Source of the DNA: an uncultured Clostridia bacterium
GTDB lineage: Bacteria > Bacillota > Clostridia > Christensenellales > UBA1242
DNA length: 64,000 nt
Assembly: GCA_944349375.1 (NCBI GenBank)
Contig: CALVMV010000005.1
Coordinates: forward strand, 1 to 64,000
Direction: 5' to 3'
Under the pieces are notes generated by a model. That model ran no database searches. It was given only the letters and a program-made list of their open reading frames with translations, and had not been told where the DNA came from. Positions 22,469 to 31,241 of the stretch are shown piece by piece (positions within the stretch are counted from its first letter, which is position 1; each line of letters begins with the position of its first letter). The translations under genes and the position numbers were made by a program.

Positions 22469-23362
22469 TTTGTTTTTTAATCTTAAATCTGAACCTAAAA
22501 TTTGCAAGCAAATAGAAGTATTTTTATCAATTATTCTGCTTGAAATTCTTTCATCGTAATAATCTTGTAAATCTTTTAATTGTAAATTTGTTGTGATTAG
22601 GGTAGGGAGTTTTTTCATTTTTCGTTCATTTAATATTTGATAAAGATATGAATTTGTTATATTTGGCAATCTTATCTCAGTGCCTAAGTCATCAATTACC
22701 AAAATTTCTGAATTTAAGTATTTTGATAACAAATTTTGTTTCTTTTCTATATCTTTACTTGAAAAACTTTTCATAAAATCTTGGTTCATAGCAAAAGATG
22801 TTGTTAAGCATACTAGGTGATTGTTTTTTATGAGTTCGTTTGCCATACATTTTATCAGATGTGTTTTACCTGTACCTGTATCTCCAGATATAAAAATTAA
22901 AGATTTATTAAAATCTGATATACACCATTTTTTCATTTTTTCATATATTTTTTGCATAAGTATTGGCTCATCAAATATATCAAATTTTGCCTTTTCAAAA
23001 TCTTCAAGTTGATTGAATCCGCTTTCTTGTTTTAAAAGTTCATTCATAACTTCAATTAAACATGAGCAGTATTTGCCATTGACTATTCCTGTATCATTAC
23101 ATTTTTTACAAGCATATACAGGCTCTATTGAACCAATATTTTTATCTTTAAGCATTTTACTTATGTTATTTAAATAAAAGCTATAATCTCCTGTTTTGCC
23201 ATTTTTTGTATCTTCAAGCATTTGAGAAATATATTTTTGATAAAGCTTTTTAAATGTTTCGTTTTCAAAAGCTTTAATTTTGTTTTGAAGTGCTTGATTC
23301 TCTGCTGAAATTTTTCGCTTTTTAATAATTTCTTTAACATTTTCTAAAATTTTTTGATTCAT
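22466..23362 (-). CDS. dnaI: Helicase loader DnaI (DnaC-like AAA+)
   Basis: A 298-residue AAA+ ATPase that loads the replicative helicase. A zinc site CKKCNDTG..YCSC (about 85-100) links the N-terminal helicase-binding part to the ATPase. Walker A is GDTGTGKTH (about 160) and Walker B is EILVIDDLGTE. Sensor residues follow in LITTNLQLKDL and DERISSRI. Length and order match B. subtilis DnaI. It begins 8 bases after the dnaD-like gene, forming a loader operon. Confidence 0.93.
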   Translation of the reverse strand: MNQKILENVKEIIKKRKISAENQALQNKIKAFENETFKKLYQKYISQMLEDTKNGKTGDYSFYLNNISKMLKDKNIGSIEPVYACKKCNDTGIVNGKYCSCLIEVMNELLKQESGFNQLEDFEKAKFDIFDEPILMQKIYEKMKKWCISDFNKSLIFISGDTGTGKTHLIKCMANELIKNNHLVCLTTSFAMNQDFMKSFSSKDIEKKQNLLSKYLNSEILVIDDLGTEIRLPNITNSYLYQILNERKMKKLPTLITTNLQLKDLQDYYDERISSRIIDKNTSICLQILGSDLRLKNK

Positions 23363-23370
23363 TGTTTCTC

Positions 23371-24816
23371 CTAAATTTCTACATCATCTATTGATTCAAA
23401 TAGGGCATTAATTTCTTCTTTTGAATAACTTCTCCCTTGCAATGTCTTAGTTTTTTCTATATTATTATTAATAGGAGTGTTATTTTTTGCTTCTTCTATG
23501 CTATTTATTCCTTTCATGTGCCAATCAGCTAAAACTCTACTTAAGTATTTCATAGGATTATCTTTGTTTTTTGACAATTCAACTCCATAGTTAACTAATT
23601 CTTGAGATAGTTTCCAGTCTTCAGTCCAAGTTTTATAATTTTCTCTGTCAATATAATTTACATTTCTGCTTAAAGACAAATCTTTCAATATTTTTTCAAT
23701 TTGTTTATTTATTGCCAAAATATTATCTGTATATTGCATCAATGCTTCCATTGAAACAATGCCAAGTTTATAAAATTTGTTTATAGTTTTATCCATGCCT
23801 TCAAGAGTTCTAATTGATTTTTTAAAGCAGTAAGAACCTATTTCTAATAAAACGTCTCTATCATAGCCTAAATTAAGCCATTTTAAAATATAATTTTCAA
23901 CTTCATTTTCTAGGCTTTCGTAATAAAGACCTAAGCTTTTATTTATATCTTTTGCAAGGTCGTATAATGCTTTTTTCTCATTTTCAAAATTTTCGATTGA
24001 TTGGATTGTCATTAATTTCATTTGATAATATTTTGTTAAAGTTTGGTCAAGTTTGGTCATAGTAAAATTTGTAAATTTTTTTATTTTTTTTGATAAATAA
24101 AGTATTACTCCTAAATCAAATCCATAATCATTTATCCATTTATCGAATAATGCTCTTTCTTCAATATAAGCATTTCTTTTAATTCCGATTGCTTTAAAAA
24201 ATTCTTGAATTTGATCATCTTTTTGTTTGAAAGAGTTCAGTTTTTCTTCAACTTGGCTTGCTTGAGTTATCCCTTCACTAGCCCAATTTTTCGCAACAGT
24301 TAAAATATAATTGTATCCTACGGCACTTTTTTTACTATCAACGCAGTATTTCATAATCATTAAAAGAGCTTCTTGCTCTACATGATATCTTTCCAAAAAT
24401 TCGTAATATTCACCATATTCGGTTTTTGATATTTCTCTTTTACCTTCAAAAATTTCTTGGGCTTGCATATTAAAAGTTTGATATTTGTCTGGTTTAAAAA
24501 GTTTTGTAGCGTTTATAACATTTTTCAAAGGTATATATCTTATTTCGATAGGTGAAGTTTTTAACACCTGAACAAGTCCTTGCTCTTGCCAAAATTCAAA
24601 TGCACCAATTACATCTTCTTCACTCATGTTTAAAGCTTTAGCAAAACTTTCTATATTATTATCAAAAGATGTAGGTGATGAACATTTATAAAGTCCATAT
24701 ATATAAACTTTTACAGAAACAGGGTCAGCAAAAGGCAAAAAACTGTCTATAAAGATGTTGTCTATTTCAGTTTTTGAATTTGCAATATATTCAGTTGAAA
24801 ATTTACAAAAAGCCAT
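23371..24816 (-). CDS. DnaB/DnaD-domain replication initiation protein
   Basis: A 481-residue protein of the DnaD/DnaB primosome family. An N-terminal winged-helix region (about 20-115, including ALNMSEEDVIGAFEFWQEQGLVQ) is followed by at least two DnaB_2-type helical units. Each ends with a YxxxxxKN or W-like signature (YNYILTVAKNWASEGI and MKYLSRVLADWHMKGI). That is the layout of B. subtilis DnaB and DnaD. The start at 24816 has GGAGA upstream. Being in one operon with dnaI, it probably helps load the helicase at the origin. Confidence 0.9.
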   Translation of the reverse strand: MAFCKFSTEYIANSKTEIDNIFIDSFLPFADPVSVKVYIYGLYKCSSPTSFDNNIESFAKALNMSEEDVIGAFEFWQEQGLVQVLKTSPIEIRYIPLKNVINATKLFKPDKYQTFNMQAQEIFEGKREISKTEYGEYYEFLERYHVEQEALLMIMKYCVDSKKSAVGYNYILTVAKNWASEGITQASQVEEKLNSFKQKDDQIQEFFKAIGIKRNAYIEERALFDKWINDYGFDLGVILYLSKKIKKFTNFTMTKLDQTLTKYYQMKLMTIQSIENFENEKKALYDLAKDINKSLGLYYESLENEVENYILKWLNLGYDRDVLLEIGSYCFKKSIRTLEGMDKTINKFYKLGIVSMEALMQYTDNILAINKQIEKILKDLSLSRNVNYIDRENYKTWTEDWKLSQELVNYGVELSKNKDNPMKYLSRVLADWHMKGINSIEEAKNNTPINNNIEKTKTLQGRSYSKEEINALFESIDDVEI

Positions 24817-24917
24817 AATAATCTCCATTTATGATAATAACACAAAAAAAATCATTTTACAAGAAATTTGCAAACTTTTAAAGGCATATATTTTGATAAT
24901 AAATTATATATTACACT

Positions 24918-26417
24918 ATGAAAAAAATAAAAAAGAAACATCTAATTTATATTTTTGTAGCAGTTGTGGTTATTGGTATTGTTACGGTAATTCCTTTTAT
25001 TTTTAAAAGTGTAAACGAACAAGAAAACCTTAATTCTTATAATTTAACACTTAATTATGATAGTGAAAAGCATATTTTAGAAGGTAGTGAAGTTGTACAA
25101 TATGTAAATAATAGTGAAAATGCTTTCAATTCATTATTTTTTAATCTTTATTCTAATGCTTTTAGAGAAGGAGCAAGTTCTAGCGTAGTTTCTTCAACTA
25201 GTTTTAATGAAGCTTTTCCAAATGGTGATAGTTATGGTGAAATTAAAATTAATTCTGTTATGAGCATAAACGAAGAAAATTTATCCTATCACATTACAGG
25301 TGAAGACTTAAACATCTTAGAAGTTAATTTGCCAGAAATTTTGTATCCAGATGAAACTTTTTCTTTAAAAATTGATTTTACTGTGTCGTTGCCTAATGCA
25401 AATCACAGATTTGGATATGGTGAAAATACAATAAATTTAGGTAATTTTTATCCTATTGCTTGTGTTTATGAAGATGGAGTAGGCTTTTTTACTAAACCTT
25501 ATCATTCCAATGGAGATCCATTTTATAGTGATGTTTCAAATTATGAAGTGCAATTAACTTGTTCTAGTGATTTGGTTGTAGCTTCAAGTGGAGAAGTAGT
25601 CGATAAGAAGAAAACCGAAGATAAAACGGTATATGTAATTAACGGTGAAAAAATAAGAGATTTTTGTTTAGTTTTATCTGAAAAATTTGAAATTGCATCA
25701 GCTTCTGTGTCGGGAATAACAATCAATTATTTTGGTTATAAAGGGGATACCGATTTGAATGCACAAGTGGAATTTGCAAAGCAATGTGTAAGCACTTATA
25801 ATGATCTTTTTGGTAAATATCCTTATTCAACTTTAAATGTGGTAAAATCCAATTTTGTTTATGGTGGAATGGAATATCCTAATCTTGTTATGATAAGTGA
25901 TACATTGGAAGAACAAGATTTTCAGTATGTAATTGCTCACGAGATCGCACATCAGTGGTGGTATGGGGTTGTAGGAAATAATCAATATTCTAATGCTTGG
26001 ATAGACGAGGGGCTTACTGAATATAGCACATATTTGTTTTTTGAAAAAAATTCTCAGTATGGTTATAATTATGAGACTATGATTAATAATGCTTTAAATA
26101 ATTATAAATTTTTTGTAAAAATCTATCAGCAAATAAATGGCGAAGTCGATACTAGTATGGACAAAGATTTAGATGAATTTAATACTGAGCCAGAATATGT
26201 CCAACTTACTTATACAAAAGGAGTTTTACTTTTTGATGGAATCAGAAAAAGTGTAGGAGACAAAAAATTTTTAAAAGCTTTAAAAACTTTATATGAAGAC
26301 TTTGCTTTTAAAAATTTAAATAGGGCTGAATTAATAGCATCTTTTTGTTCTTCAACAAGAAGTAATTTAGAAAATTATATCAATAGTTGGTTAGATGGTG
26401 ATATAATTATTGCATAA
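24918..26417 (+). CDS. Membrane-anchored M1 family zinc aminopeptidase-like protein
   Basis: A 499-residue metallopeptidase. Residues about 7-29 form an N-terminal membrane anchor; the rest lies outside. The zinc site is HEIAHQWW (about 341-348) with the third ligand Glu in NAWIDEGLTEYS 18 residues on. GGMEYPN is the substrate motif near 316. It resembles the M1 catalytic and N-terminal domains without the long C-terminal domain of PepN. A TATATT box (24907-24912) ends 5 bases before the ATG and no ribosome site is seen, so it may be leaderless. Confidence 0.9.
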   Translation: MKKIKKKHLIYIFVAVVVIGIVTVIPFIFKSVNEQENLNSYNLTLNYDSEKHILEGSEVVQYVNNSENAFNSLFFNLYSNAFREGASSSVVSSTSFNEAFPNGDSYGEIKINSVMSINEENLSYHITGEDLNILEVNLPEILYPDETFSLKIDFTVSLPNANHRFGYGENTINLGNFYPIACVYEDGVGFFTKPYHSNGDPFYSDVSNYEVQLTCSSDLVVASSGEVVDKKKTEDKTVYVINGEKIRDFCLVLSEKFEIASASVSGITINYFGYKGDTDLNAQVEFAKQCVSTYNDLFGKYPYSTLNVVKSNFVYGGMEYPNLVMISDTLEEQDFQYVIAHEIAHQWWYGVVGNNQYSNAWIDEGLTEYSTYLFFEKNSQYGYNYETMINNALNNYKFFVKIYQQINGEVDTSMDKDLDEFNTEPEYVQLTYTKGVLLFDGIRKSVGDKKFLKALKTLYEDFAFKNLNRAELIASFCSSTRSNLENYINSWLDGDIIIA

Positions 26418-26429
26418 TCGTATTTTTGT

Positions 26430-26459
26430 TTGACTTAATCTATAAGAATATGCTATACT
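26430..26459 (+). promoter_or_regulatory. Promoter of the lipoprotein gene
   Basis: TTGACT (26430-26435), 18-base spacer, TATACT (26454-26459), followed by a GGAGG ribosome site at about 26471-26475. Confidence 0.8.
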
Positions 26460-26481
26460 TTTCATAAAAAGGAGGGGGAAT

Positions 26482-27195
26482 ATGAAAAAAATGTTGAAAT
26501 TATTTAGTGTTGGAATTGCAGTTCTATGTTTTTCGTTTATGTTAGTTGGATGTGGTGGAGGAGAACCAGCTTTTATTGATGTTTCAGGAGATTACAAAAA
26601 TGTTGAAAATGAAGCGCAAATAGAACATCTTGCGACTGCATTTGATGAAGTTGTTGAAAATTACGAATTTAAAATGGATGTAAAAATGACATCAGAAGGT
26701 GCCACATCAGATGTGTCTTTTTCAGGTATAAAAGATAGTAGTGGGAATATTTTGTTTGATGTTAATATGGCAGTAACAACAAGTGGACAATCTTTTACTT
26801 ACAAGGGGCAAACATATTATGATGCATCACAAAATTTGTATTATGAAAATTTAAATGGTGAAATATCATCATCTGAGTATGGTCAAGGACAATATGATAT
26901 GATTAATACTACAGTAAGTATAGATTATATAAAAACTACTGTTCTTGAGGGATTAGTTGAAGATTTTACACAGTTAGAAATTGCTGTTAAAGATGGGAAA
27001 ACGAAACTTCGTTTTATTGGAACCCAAGATATAGGAAGTCAAATTATAGACACAGAATTTTACATGATTTTTAATCAAAACAATGGATTTGAAGCTTTTA
27101 AAATTACTGCAAAAGATGAATCTGGATCGGTAGATACAAAAGCAGAATTTAAATTAACAGACAAAAAAATTGAAGTTCCTAGTTTTGTTGCTTAA
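26482..27195 (+). CDS. Lipoprotein, unknown function
   Basis: A 237-residue lipoprotein. The signal sequence ends in the lipobox LVGC (Cys24), followed by a Gly-rich linker. The mature part (VENYEFKMDVKMTSEG..., FTYKGQTYYDASQNLYYENL) looks like the beta-rich LolA/LppX-like fold seen in many small clostridial lipoproteins, but I cannot assign it to a named family. It has its own promoter and terminator. The role on the outer face of the membrane is unknown. Confidence 0.8.
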   Translation: MKKMLKLFSVGIAVLCFSFMLVGCGGGEPAFIDVSGDYKNVENEAQIEHLATAFDEVVENYEFKMDVKMTSEGATSDVSFSGIKDSSGNILFDVNMAVTTSGQSFTYKGQTYYDASQNLYYENLNGEISSSEYGQGQYDMINTTVSIDYIKTTVLEGLVEDFTQLEIAVKDGKTKLRFIGTQDIGSQIIDTEFYMIFNQNNGFEAFKITAKDESGSVDTKAEFKLTDKKIEVPSFVA

Positions 27196-27198
27196 ATA

Positions 27199-27233
27199 AA
27201 AAAGTTGCCATTTTTAAATGGCAGCTTTTTTTA
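27199..27233 (+). terminator. Terminator after the lipoprotein gene
   Basis: AAGTTGCCAT and ATGGCAGCTT pair (one G-T pair) around an A/T loop, followed by T. Confidence 0.85.
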
Positions 27234-27241
27234 TTGAAAAT

Positions 27242-27270
27242 TTGACAAACTTTAATTTTATATGTATTAT
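27242..27270 (+). promoter_or_regulatory. Promoter of the histidine phosphatase gene
   Basis: TTGACA (27242-27247), 17-base spacer, TATTAT (27265-27270), then AAAGGA before the ATG at 27295. Confidence 0.8.
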
Positions 27271-27294
27271 TTAGATTAATAAAAGGATAATTAT

Positions 27295-27837
27295 ATGAAA
27301 TTGTTTGTGATGAGGCATGGGGAAACAGGGTGGAATAAAATTAACAGAACACAAGGAGAGTTTAAATCTCGATTGAAAAAAGAAGGAAAAGAACAGACTA
27401 AATTAGTAGCTGAAAAATTAAAAAATGAAAAAATTGATTTGATTATATCTTCGCCTTTGTTTAGGACCATGCAAACTTCTAATATTATAAATAACAAAAT
27501 AAATACAAAAATTATTAAAGATAAAAGAGTTGCAGAGATAGGACAAGGTATATATGCAGGTAGATTTAAAAGTAGTTATACAGAAGAAGAACTGAAACGA
27601 AAAAAATTAAGGCTTAAAGAAGACGGATGTGAATCTTTACAAGAGGTTTTTGAAAGAGTTAAATCTTTTGTAAATGAAATTAAAAATAATTTTCCTGACA
27701 AAACCATATTGGTCGTTACTCATAGTATTATTGGAACTCTTTTGGATATTTATATTAATTATGGTAAATTCGATAATAATATTTACAATCAATCATCTAC
27801 ATTTCTTAATTTGGAAGTTAGATTATATAATATTTAG
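27295..27837 (+). CDS. Histidine phosphatase (phosphoglycerate mutase-like)
   Basis: A 180-residue protein of the histidine phosphatase superfamily. The catalytic motif is MRHGETGWNKINRTQG near residue 6 (His8), the second Arg is in SPLFRTMQTS, and the late catalytic His is in VVTHSIIGTLL. The small size fits phosphatases of the CobC/GpmB type rather than glycolytic mutase. The substrate cannot be told from sequence. It has its own promoter and is not in a metabolic operon. Confidence 0.88.
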   Translation: MKLFVMRHGETGWNKINRTQGEFKSRLKKEGKEQTKLVAEKLKNEKIDLIISSPLFRTMQTSNIINNKINTKIIKDKRVAEIGQGIYAGRFKSSYTEEELKRKKLRLKEDGCESLQEVFERVKSFVNEIKNNFPDKTILVVTHSIIGTLLDIYINYGKFDNNIYNQSSTFLNLEVRLYNI

Positions 27838-27917
27838 AAAAAATTTATTTAATATTATATTAAAAAAATAATATTGATTTTTTATATTATGCTTTAAAAT
27901 AAAAATAAGGGGAGAAG

Positions 27918-28538
27918 ATGGGGAAGAAGGAATTTGTGCGTTGTAGAGATTTATATATTTATTTTGATGAAAATAATATTTTAAGTTATGCTTTTAAAGT
28001 TAATCATGATTTTAATATTATCGAAAGTTTTTTTAATTTAACAAGCAAAATGCCCGATGAAATTATTTTGCCTAATATTAATGAACAAGTTTATTGTATT
28101 GAAAATTGTAAATTAACTAAAGATTTTAAAAAAGCATCACAATATTTAAAAGGTAATATTATTGTTGGGGATAACTGTTTCAAAGGAATAAAAAAATTAA
28201 AAATTATTGTTCCATTTAATTTTTCTGTATCATTTGATTTAAAAGCTTTTGACAAAGATGCAGTTATTGAAATTTCTACTTTAGCAAATATGGGATTGAT
28301 AAAAGTTGATTATACATTTCAAACTGCAGTTGATGAAGAAAATGAATGTTGGATTTTGTTAGGGCAAAAAAATCTTTTAGGTAAAAGAGAGGTCTTAGAT
28401 GAGTGTTTTAAGTTTAAACCTTTGATAATAGATGAAAAAACGGGGAAAATTATAACAAAAGATAATTTACCTTTAGATTATAGCATTTTTATAGATAATT
28501 CAATTAAAGAGCAAGAAATCAGTGTAGAAAACGAATAA
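27918..28538 (+). CDS. Hypothetical protein, possible beta-helix/LRR-like fold
   Basis: A 206-residue protein that I do not recognise. The middle (about 70-110: VGDNCFKGIKKLKIIVPFNFSVSFD) has the cadence of the leucine-rich repeats found in BspA-like proteins. Here the protein lacks a signal peptide, so it should be cytoplasmic. It starts with AGGGGAG 7 bases before the ATG. There is no operon partner in close range. Confidence 0.7.
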   Translation: MGKKEFVRCRDLYIYFDENNILSYAFKVNHDFNIIESFFNLTSKMPDEIILPNINEQVYCIENCKLTKDFKKASQYLKGNIIVGDNCFKGIKKLKIIVPFNFSVSFDLKAFDKDAVIEISTLANMGLIKVDYTFQTAVDEENECWILLGQKNLLGKREVLDECFKFKPLIIDEKTGKIITKDNLPLDYSIFIDNSIKEQEISVENE

Positions 28539-28695
28539 GTGTATTATTAATAAAAAACTTAGCTATTTAATTGTTAATAAAATAAAAGAAAAGGATTGAT
28601 TTTATTTTTAAAATTATTAATTTTGTGTTATACTAAAAATAACTAGTATACCTTTTGCTAAAAACAAAATATGTTTTATAACAAGAGGAGTAATT

Positions 28696-30057
28696 ATGAA
28701 AAAGAAAATTTTTAGTCTTTGTCTAATGTTTGCTTTCGTTTTGCCTTGCCTTATTTTATTAAGTGCTTGTGGTGGCAAAAAAGTTCAATCTATAACTGTT
28801 GAAGACCTTTTTGTTGGAGATGTTTTTGCAGAATATCAATACGGGACTAATATAAATGATATTATTTCCACAGAGAATGTAAAGGTTGTTGCAACTTATG
28901 ATGATAATTCTACAAAAGTTTTAAACTCTGATGAATATAAAATAGAATTTTTTAAAGATTCGCAAAAAGTAGAAAAAATTAAAGATCTACCTGATGTTGG
29001 GGAGTATTCTATTCGTGTTTCTTATGACATTGTTATGCAAGAAAGTTCTTTTTGGATAATTCGTAGTGAGAATCCTTATTATACTGTTCATGTATCTCAT
29101 AAATCTTGGACTTATGGCGATGAAAACAATATTCCAACTGTAACTTTAGCAAATTATGATTTGCAAAAAGGGGATAATGTTTCTTACTATTATATTGAAA
29201 AATCCGTATATGATAGTTTAGATGAGCAAGAAAAGAAAAACCCTTCTGGTTACTACTGGGCTGATGTTGCTGACGGAACTACTACACTTGATGCTGGACA
29301 GTATTATGTATTTGCGCAGATTGATTTTGTGAACCCATCAAATTATACAGGTTTGACTGTTATAGATGATAATTCATTAATTACTGTCAAGAAAAAAAAT
29401 ATTACTGTTACACCTGATGATGCAGCTGGTGTCAAAGCACTAGAATTTGATTATACTAATTCAGGCAAAGCGACTTCTGGTGGAGATAATCATATAGGAG
29501 ATATAACCTTAGATGATATAAGCTTAGAAAATTATGGTGCTACCATTTCAGGTGTTGAGGGCTACTTTGATTGGGCGAATCCTGATCAAACTTTAAATGC
29601 TGATGATAATGACAAGCTTTATGAAATTGTATTTATCCCATACTCAAAAGATAATTATAATGTATTATATACCGAAGGGAAATTAATGTTAGCAGTTTCT
29701 GTTGAAAAAGGTATAGTTGGTGATTCAAATGAGATGAAAATATACTTTGAAGGCTCAGAGACTGACACAATCACTTACGATGGTCAAGAGCATAGCGTTT
29801 TATTGAATAATCACTTTGATATTCATAACTATGGTGAGGAGTTGAAAAATATTGTTACATTTAAAAACCAAAATGGTGAAGATGTGGCAGTTCGATATGA
29901 AAAATTGGAAAATGGTGACGATAAAGTGTTTATTGATGGACTTAAAGAAATAGGGACATATCAATTTATTGTTTCAATAGTAGATACAACAAATTATTGC
30001 TGGGGAAATGGAAGCACAAAACCAGTGATATTTACAGTGAAAATAGTAGAGGCTTAA
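28696..30057 (+). CDS. Lipoprotein with Ig-like domains, unknown function
   Basis: A 453-residue surface lipoprotein. The lipobox is LLSAC (Cys at about 25). The mature protein contains several beta-rich Ig-like stretches: KKVQSITVEDLFVGDVFAEY with VKVVATYDDNST, then YTVHVSHKSWTYGDENNIP and further MBG-like units ending in a strand such as VIFTVKIVEA. Such repeated modules are common in adhesin-like surface proteins of gut Clostridia. The start has AAGAGGAG upstream. It is followed by the terminator at 30121-30153. Confidence 0.82.
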   Translation: MKKKIFSLCLMFAFVLPCLILLSACGGKKVQSITVEDLFVGDVFAEYQYGTNINDIISTENVKVVATYDDNSTKVLNSDEYKIEFFKDSQKVEKIKDLPDVGEYSIRVSYDIVMQESSFWIIRSENPYYTVHVSHKSWTYGDENNIPTVTLANYDLQKGDNVSYYYIEKSVYDSLDEQEKKNPSGYYWADVADGTTTLDAGQYYVFAQIDFVNPSNYTGLTVIDDNSLITVKKKNITVTPDDAAGVKALEFDYTNSGKATSGGDNHIGDITLDDISLENYGATISGVEGYFDWANPDQTLNADDNDKLYEIVFIPYSKDNYNVLYTEGKLMLAVSVEKGIVGDSNEMKIYFEGSETDTITYDGQEHSVLLNNHFDIHNYGEELKNIVTFKNQNGEDVAVRYEKLENGDDKVFIDGLKEIGTYQFIVSIVDTTNYCWGNGSTKPVIFTVKIVEA

Positions 30058-30120
30058 GAAGATCATATAGGAATAAATTAAGGTTATAGTTTATTTTTAA
30101 ATTAATTTGATTAATTTAAT

Positions 30121-30153
30121 AAAAAACTCTCTCATATTAGAGAGAGTTTTTTT
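30121..30153 (+). terminator. Terminator after the Ig-like lipoprotein
   Basis: AAACTCTCTC and GAGAGAGTTT pair around ATATTA, followed by seven T. The displaced tRNA-Lys fragment begins in its last T. Confidence 0.9.
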
Positions 30154-30197
30154 GGTGGACTGCCGGGGGCTCGAACCCCGGACCTTCTAATTAAGAG
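30153..30197 (-). repeat. Displaced 3' half of tRNA-Lys (attachment-site scar)
   Basis: 45 bases repeat the tRNA-Lys gene at 33541 from the CCA end back to the first base of the anticodon loop, with only two mismatches. The 5' half is absent, so it cannot make a tRNA. It lies in the same orientation as the intact gene 3.4 kb away. That is the classical attL/attR arrangement of an element inserted into a tRNA gene. Confidence 0.85.
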
Positions 30198-30389
30198 GTA
30201 TAATTTAAACTAATTTTTGTGCTTTTATGTTTATATTATCTTACTCTTTTTTCTTTAATAGAATCGAGTTATTTAAATTTTAATAATGATTTTTGAAATT
30301 ACATAGATTTTTTTTAAATTTTATATTTTTTAGATAGTTAAAATTTTTGAACTTAAATTATAATGTTTGTGGCTTTTTTAAATTAGTTA

Positions 30390-30418
30390 TTGACAAGGAA
30401 ATTTTATTATGTTATAAT
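30390..30418 (+). promoter_or_regulatory. Consensus promoter of the attenuated GNAT operon
   Basis: TTGACA (30390-30395), 17-base spacer, TATAAT (30413-30418): a full consensus pair. Transcription should start near 30425. The 192 bases from 30198 to 30389 are A/T-rich with no visible gene. Confidence 0.9.
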
Positions 30419-30440
30419 GTGAATCATAAAGGAGAAAAAT

Positions 30441-30518
30441 ATGACATTTATGATGCCTACAAAATTTGATCTTGTCTATATTGTGTCTATTAAATTTAAT
30501 AGATGTCTTTTTGTGTAG
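30441..30518 (+). CDS. 25-residue leader peptide of the attenuator
   Basis: A short frame starts MTFMMPTKFDLVYIV and ends in CLFV at a TAG (30516-30518). AAAGGAG sits 6 bases before the ATG, an excellent ribosome site for so short a frame. It lies between a consensus promoter and an intrinsic terminator that precedes the GNAT genes. Part of it (30456-30464, CCTACAAAA) can pair with its own last codons (TTTTGTGTAGG, 30509-30519). It is therefore probably a regulatory leader whose translation sets the RNA fold, as in inducible resistance genes. The peptide itself matches none that I can name. Confidence 0.65.
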   Translation: MTFMMPTKFDLVYIVSIKFNRCLFV

Positions 30519-30621
30519 GTGTTAATAAATCATGTTATGTGTAATTAAATTGAAATTCGATTTAAGATTATAAAAAATGATAAATAAAGGCGCTTAACAC
30601 AAAATTAAGTGCCTTTTTTTT
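30519..30621 (+). terminator. Attenuator: antiterminator arm and intrinsic terminator
   Basis: The terminator is GGCGCTTAA/TTAAGTGCC (30589-30597 with 30605-30613), followed by eight T. TTAACAC (30594-30600) in its left arm and loop can pair instead with GTGTTAA (30519-30525), which begins right after the leader stop codon. A ribosome at that stop would cover GTGTTAA and allow termination; a ribosome stalled earlier or absent would not. The complementarity is seen; the mechanism is inferred. Confidence 0.65.
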
Positions 30622-30666
30622 ATAAAAAGTCGAAAAAATTATGTTATAGTAATAAAGGAGGTTATA

Positions 30667-31239
30667 GTGAACAATAATTATATAATAAGAAAAATAAAAG
30701 CGGGAGATGCAGATCAATTTATAAAACTTGGCAATCTTGTTTGGCGCTCTTCGTATAAAGATATCTTTCCAGAAGAGGTATTTAATCATATGGAGAGCAG
30801 GGAGAGAATGGAAAAATTTAAAGCTGGTTTTTCTGAACAACAACTTGCAAGCGATAGGATTGTTTGTGTTGCAGAAGTTGATGGTAAGTTAATAGGTTAT
30901 TTTGTAGGGACTTTCTTAAGTGAATATGAACATTTTAAGGAAAAAGAATATGCTGATTTACAAGCAATATATATTCACCCAGATTATCAGCATATTGGTC
31001 TTGGGAAAAAATTTTTTGATATTTTTGTGAATGAATTACGGAAAAGAAATATTAAAAACTTTGCGATTGGAGTTCTTGCAGATAATAAAAAAGCACGCAA
31101 AGCTTATGAAAAATGGGGCGGTATTTTAGATAATTATACTAAACAATATGTTAAACTAGGAGTTGGTTACAATGAAGTATTTTATACTTTCGAAACAGAA
31201 AAATTAAAAACAGACAATATTGAGGTAATCAAGGAGTAA
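30667..31239 (+). CDS. GNAT family N-acetyltransferase
   Basis: A 190-residue acetyltransferase of the GNAT fold. Motif A, which binds acetyl-CoA, is ADLQAIYIHPDYQHIGLGKK (about 99-118), followed by IGVLADNKKARKAYEKWGG, the usual C-terminal helix-strand. GTG start with AGGAGG 4 bases upstream. It lies behind the leader-peptide attenuator and 2 bases before a second GNAT gene. The substrate could be a drug, an amino acid or a protein N-terminus. The attenuated promoter hints at a response to a translation inhibitor, but this is unproven. Confidence 0.88.
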   Translation: MNNNYIIRKIKAGDADQFIKLGNLVWRSSYKDIFPEEVFNHMESRERMEKFKAGFSEQQLASDRIVCVAEVDGKLIGYFVGTFLSEYEHFKEKEYADLQAIYIHPDYQHIGLGKKFFDIFVNELRKRNIKNFAIGVLADNKKARKAYEKWGGILDNYTKQYVKLGVGYNEVFYTFETEKLKTDNIEVIKE

Positions 31240-31241
31240 AT

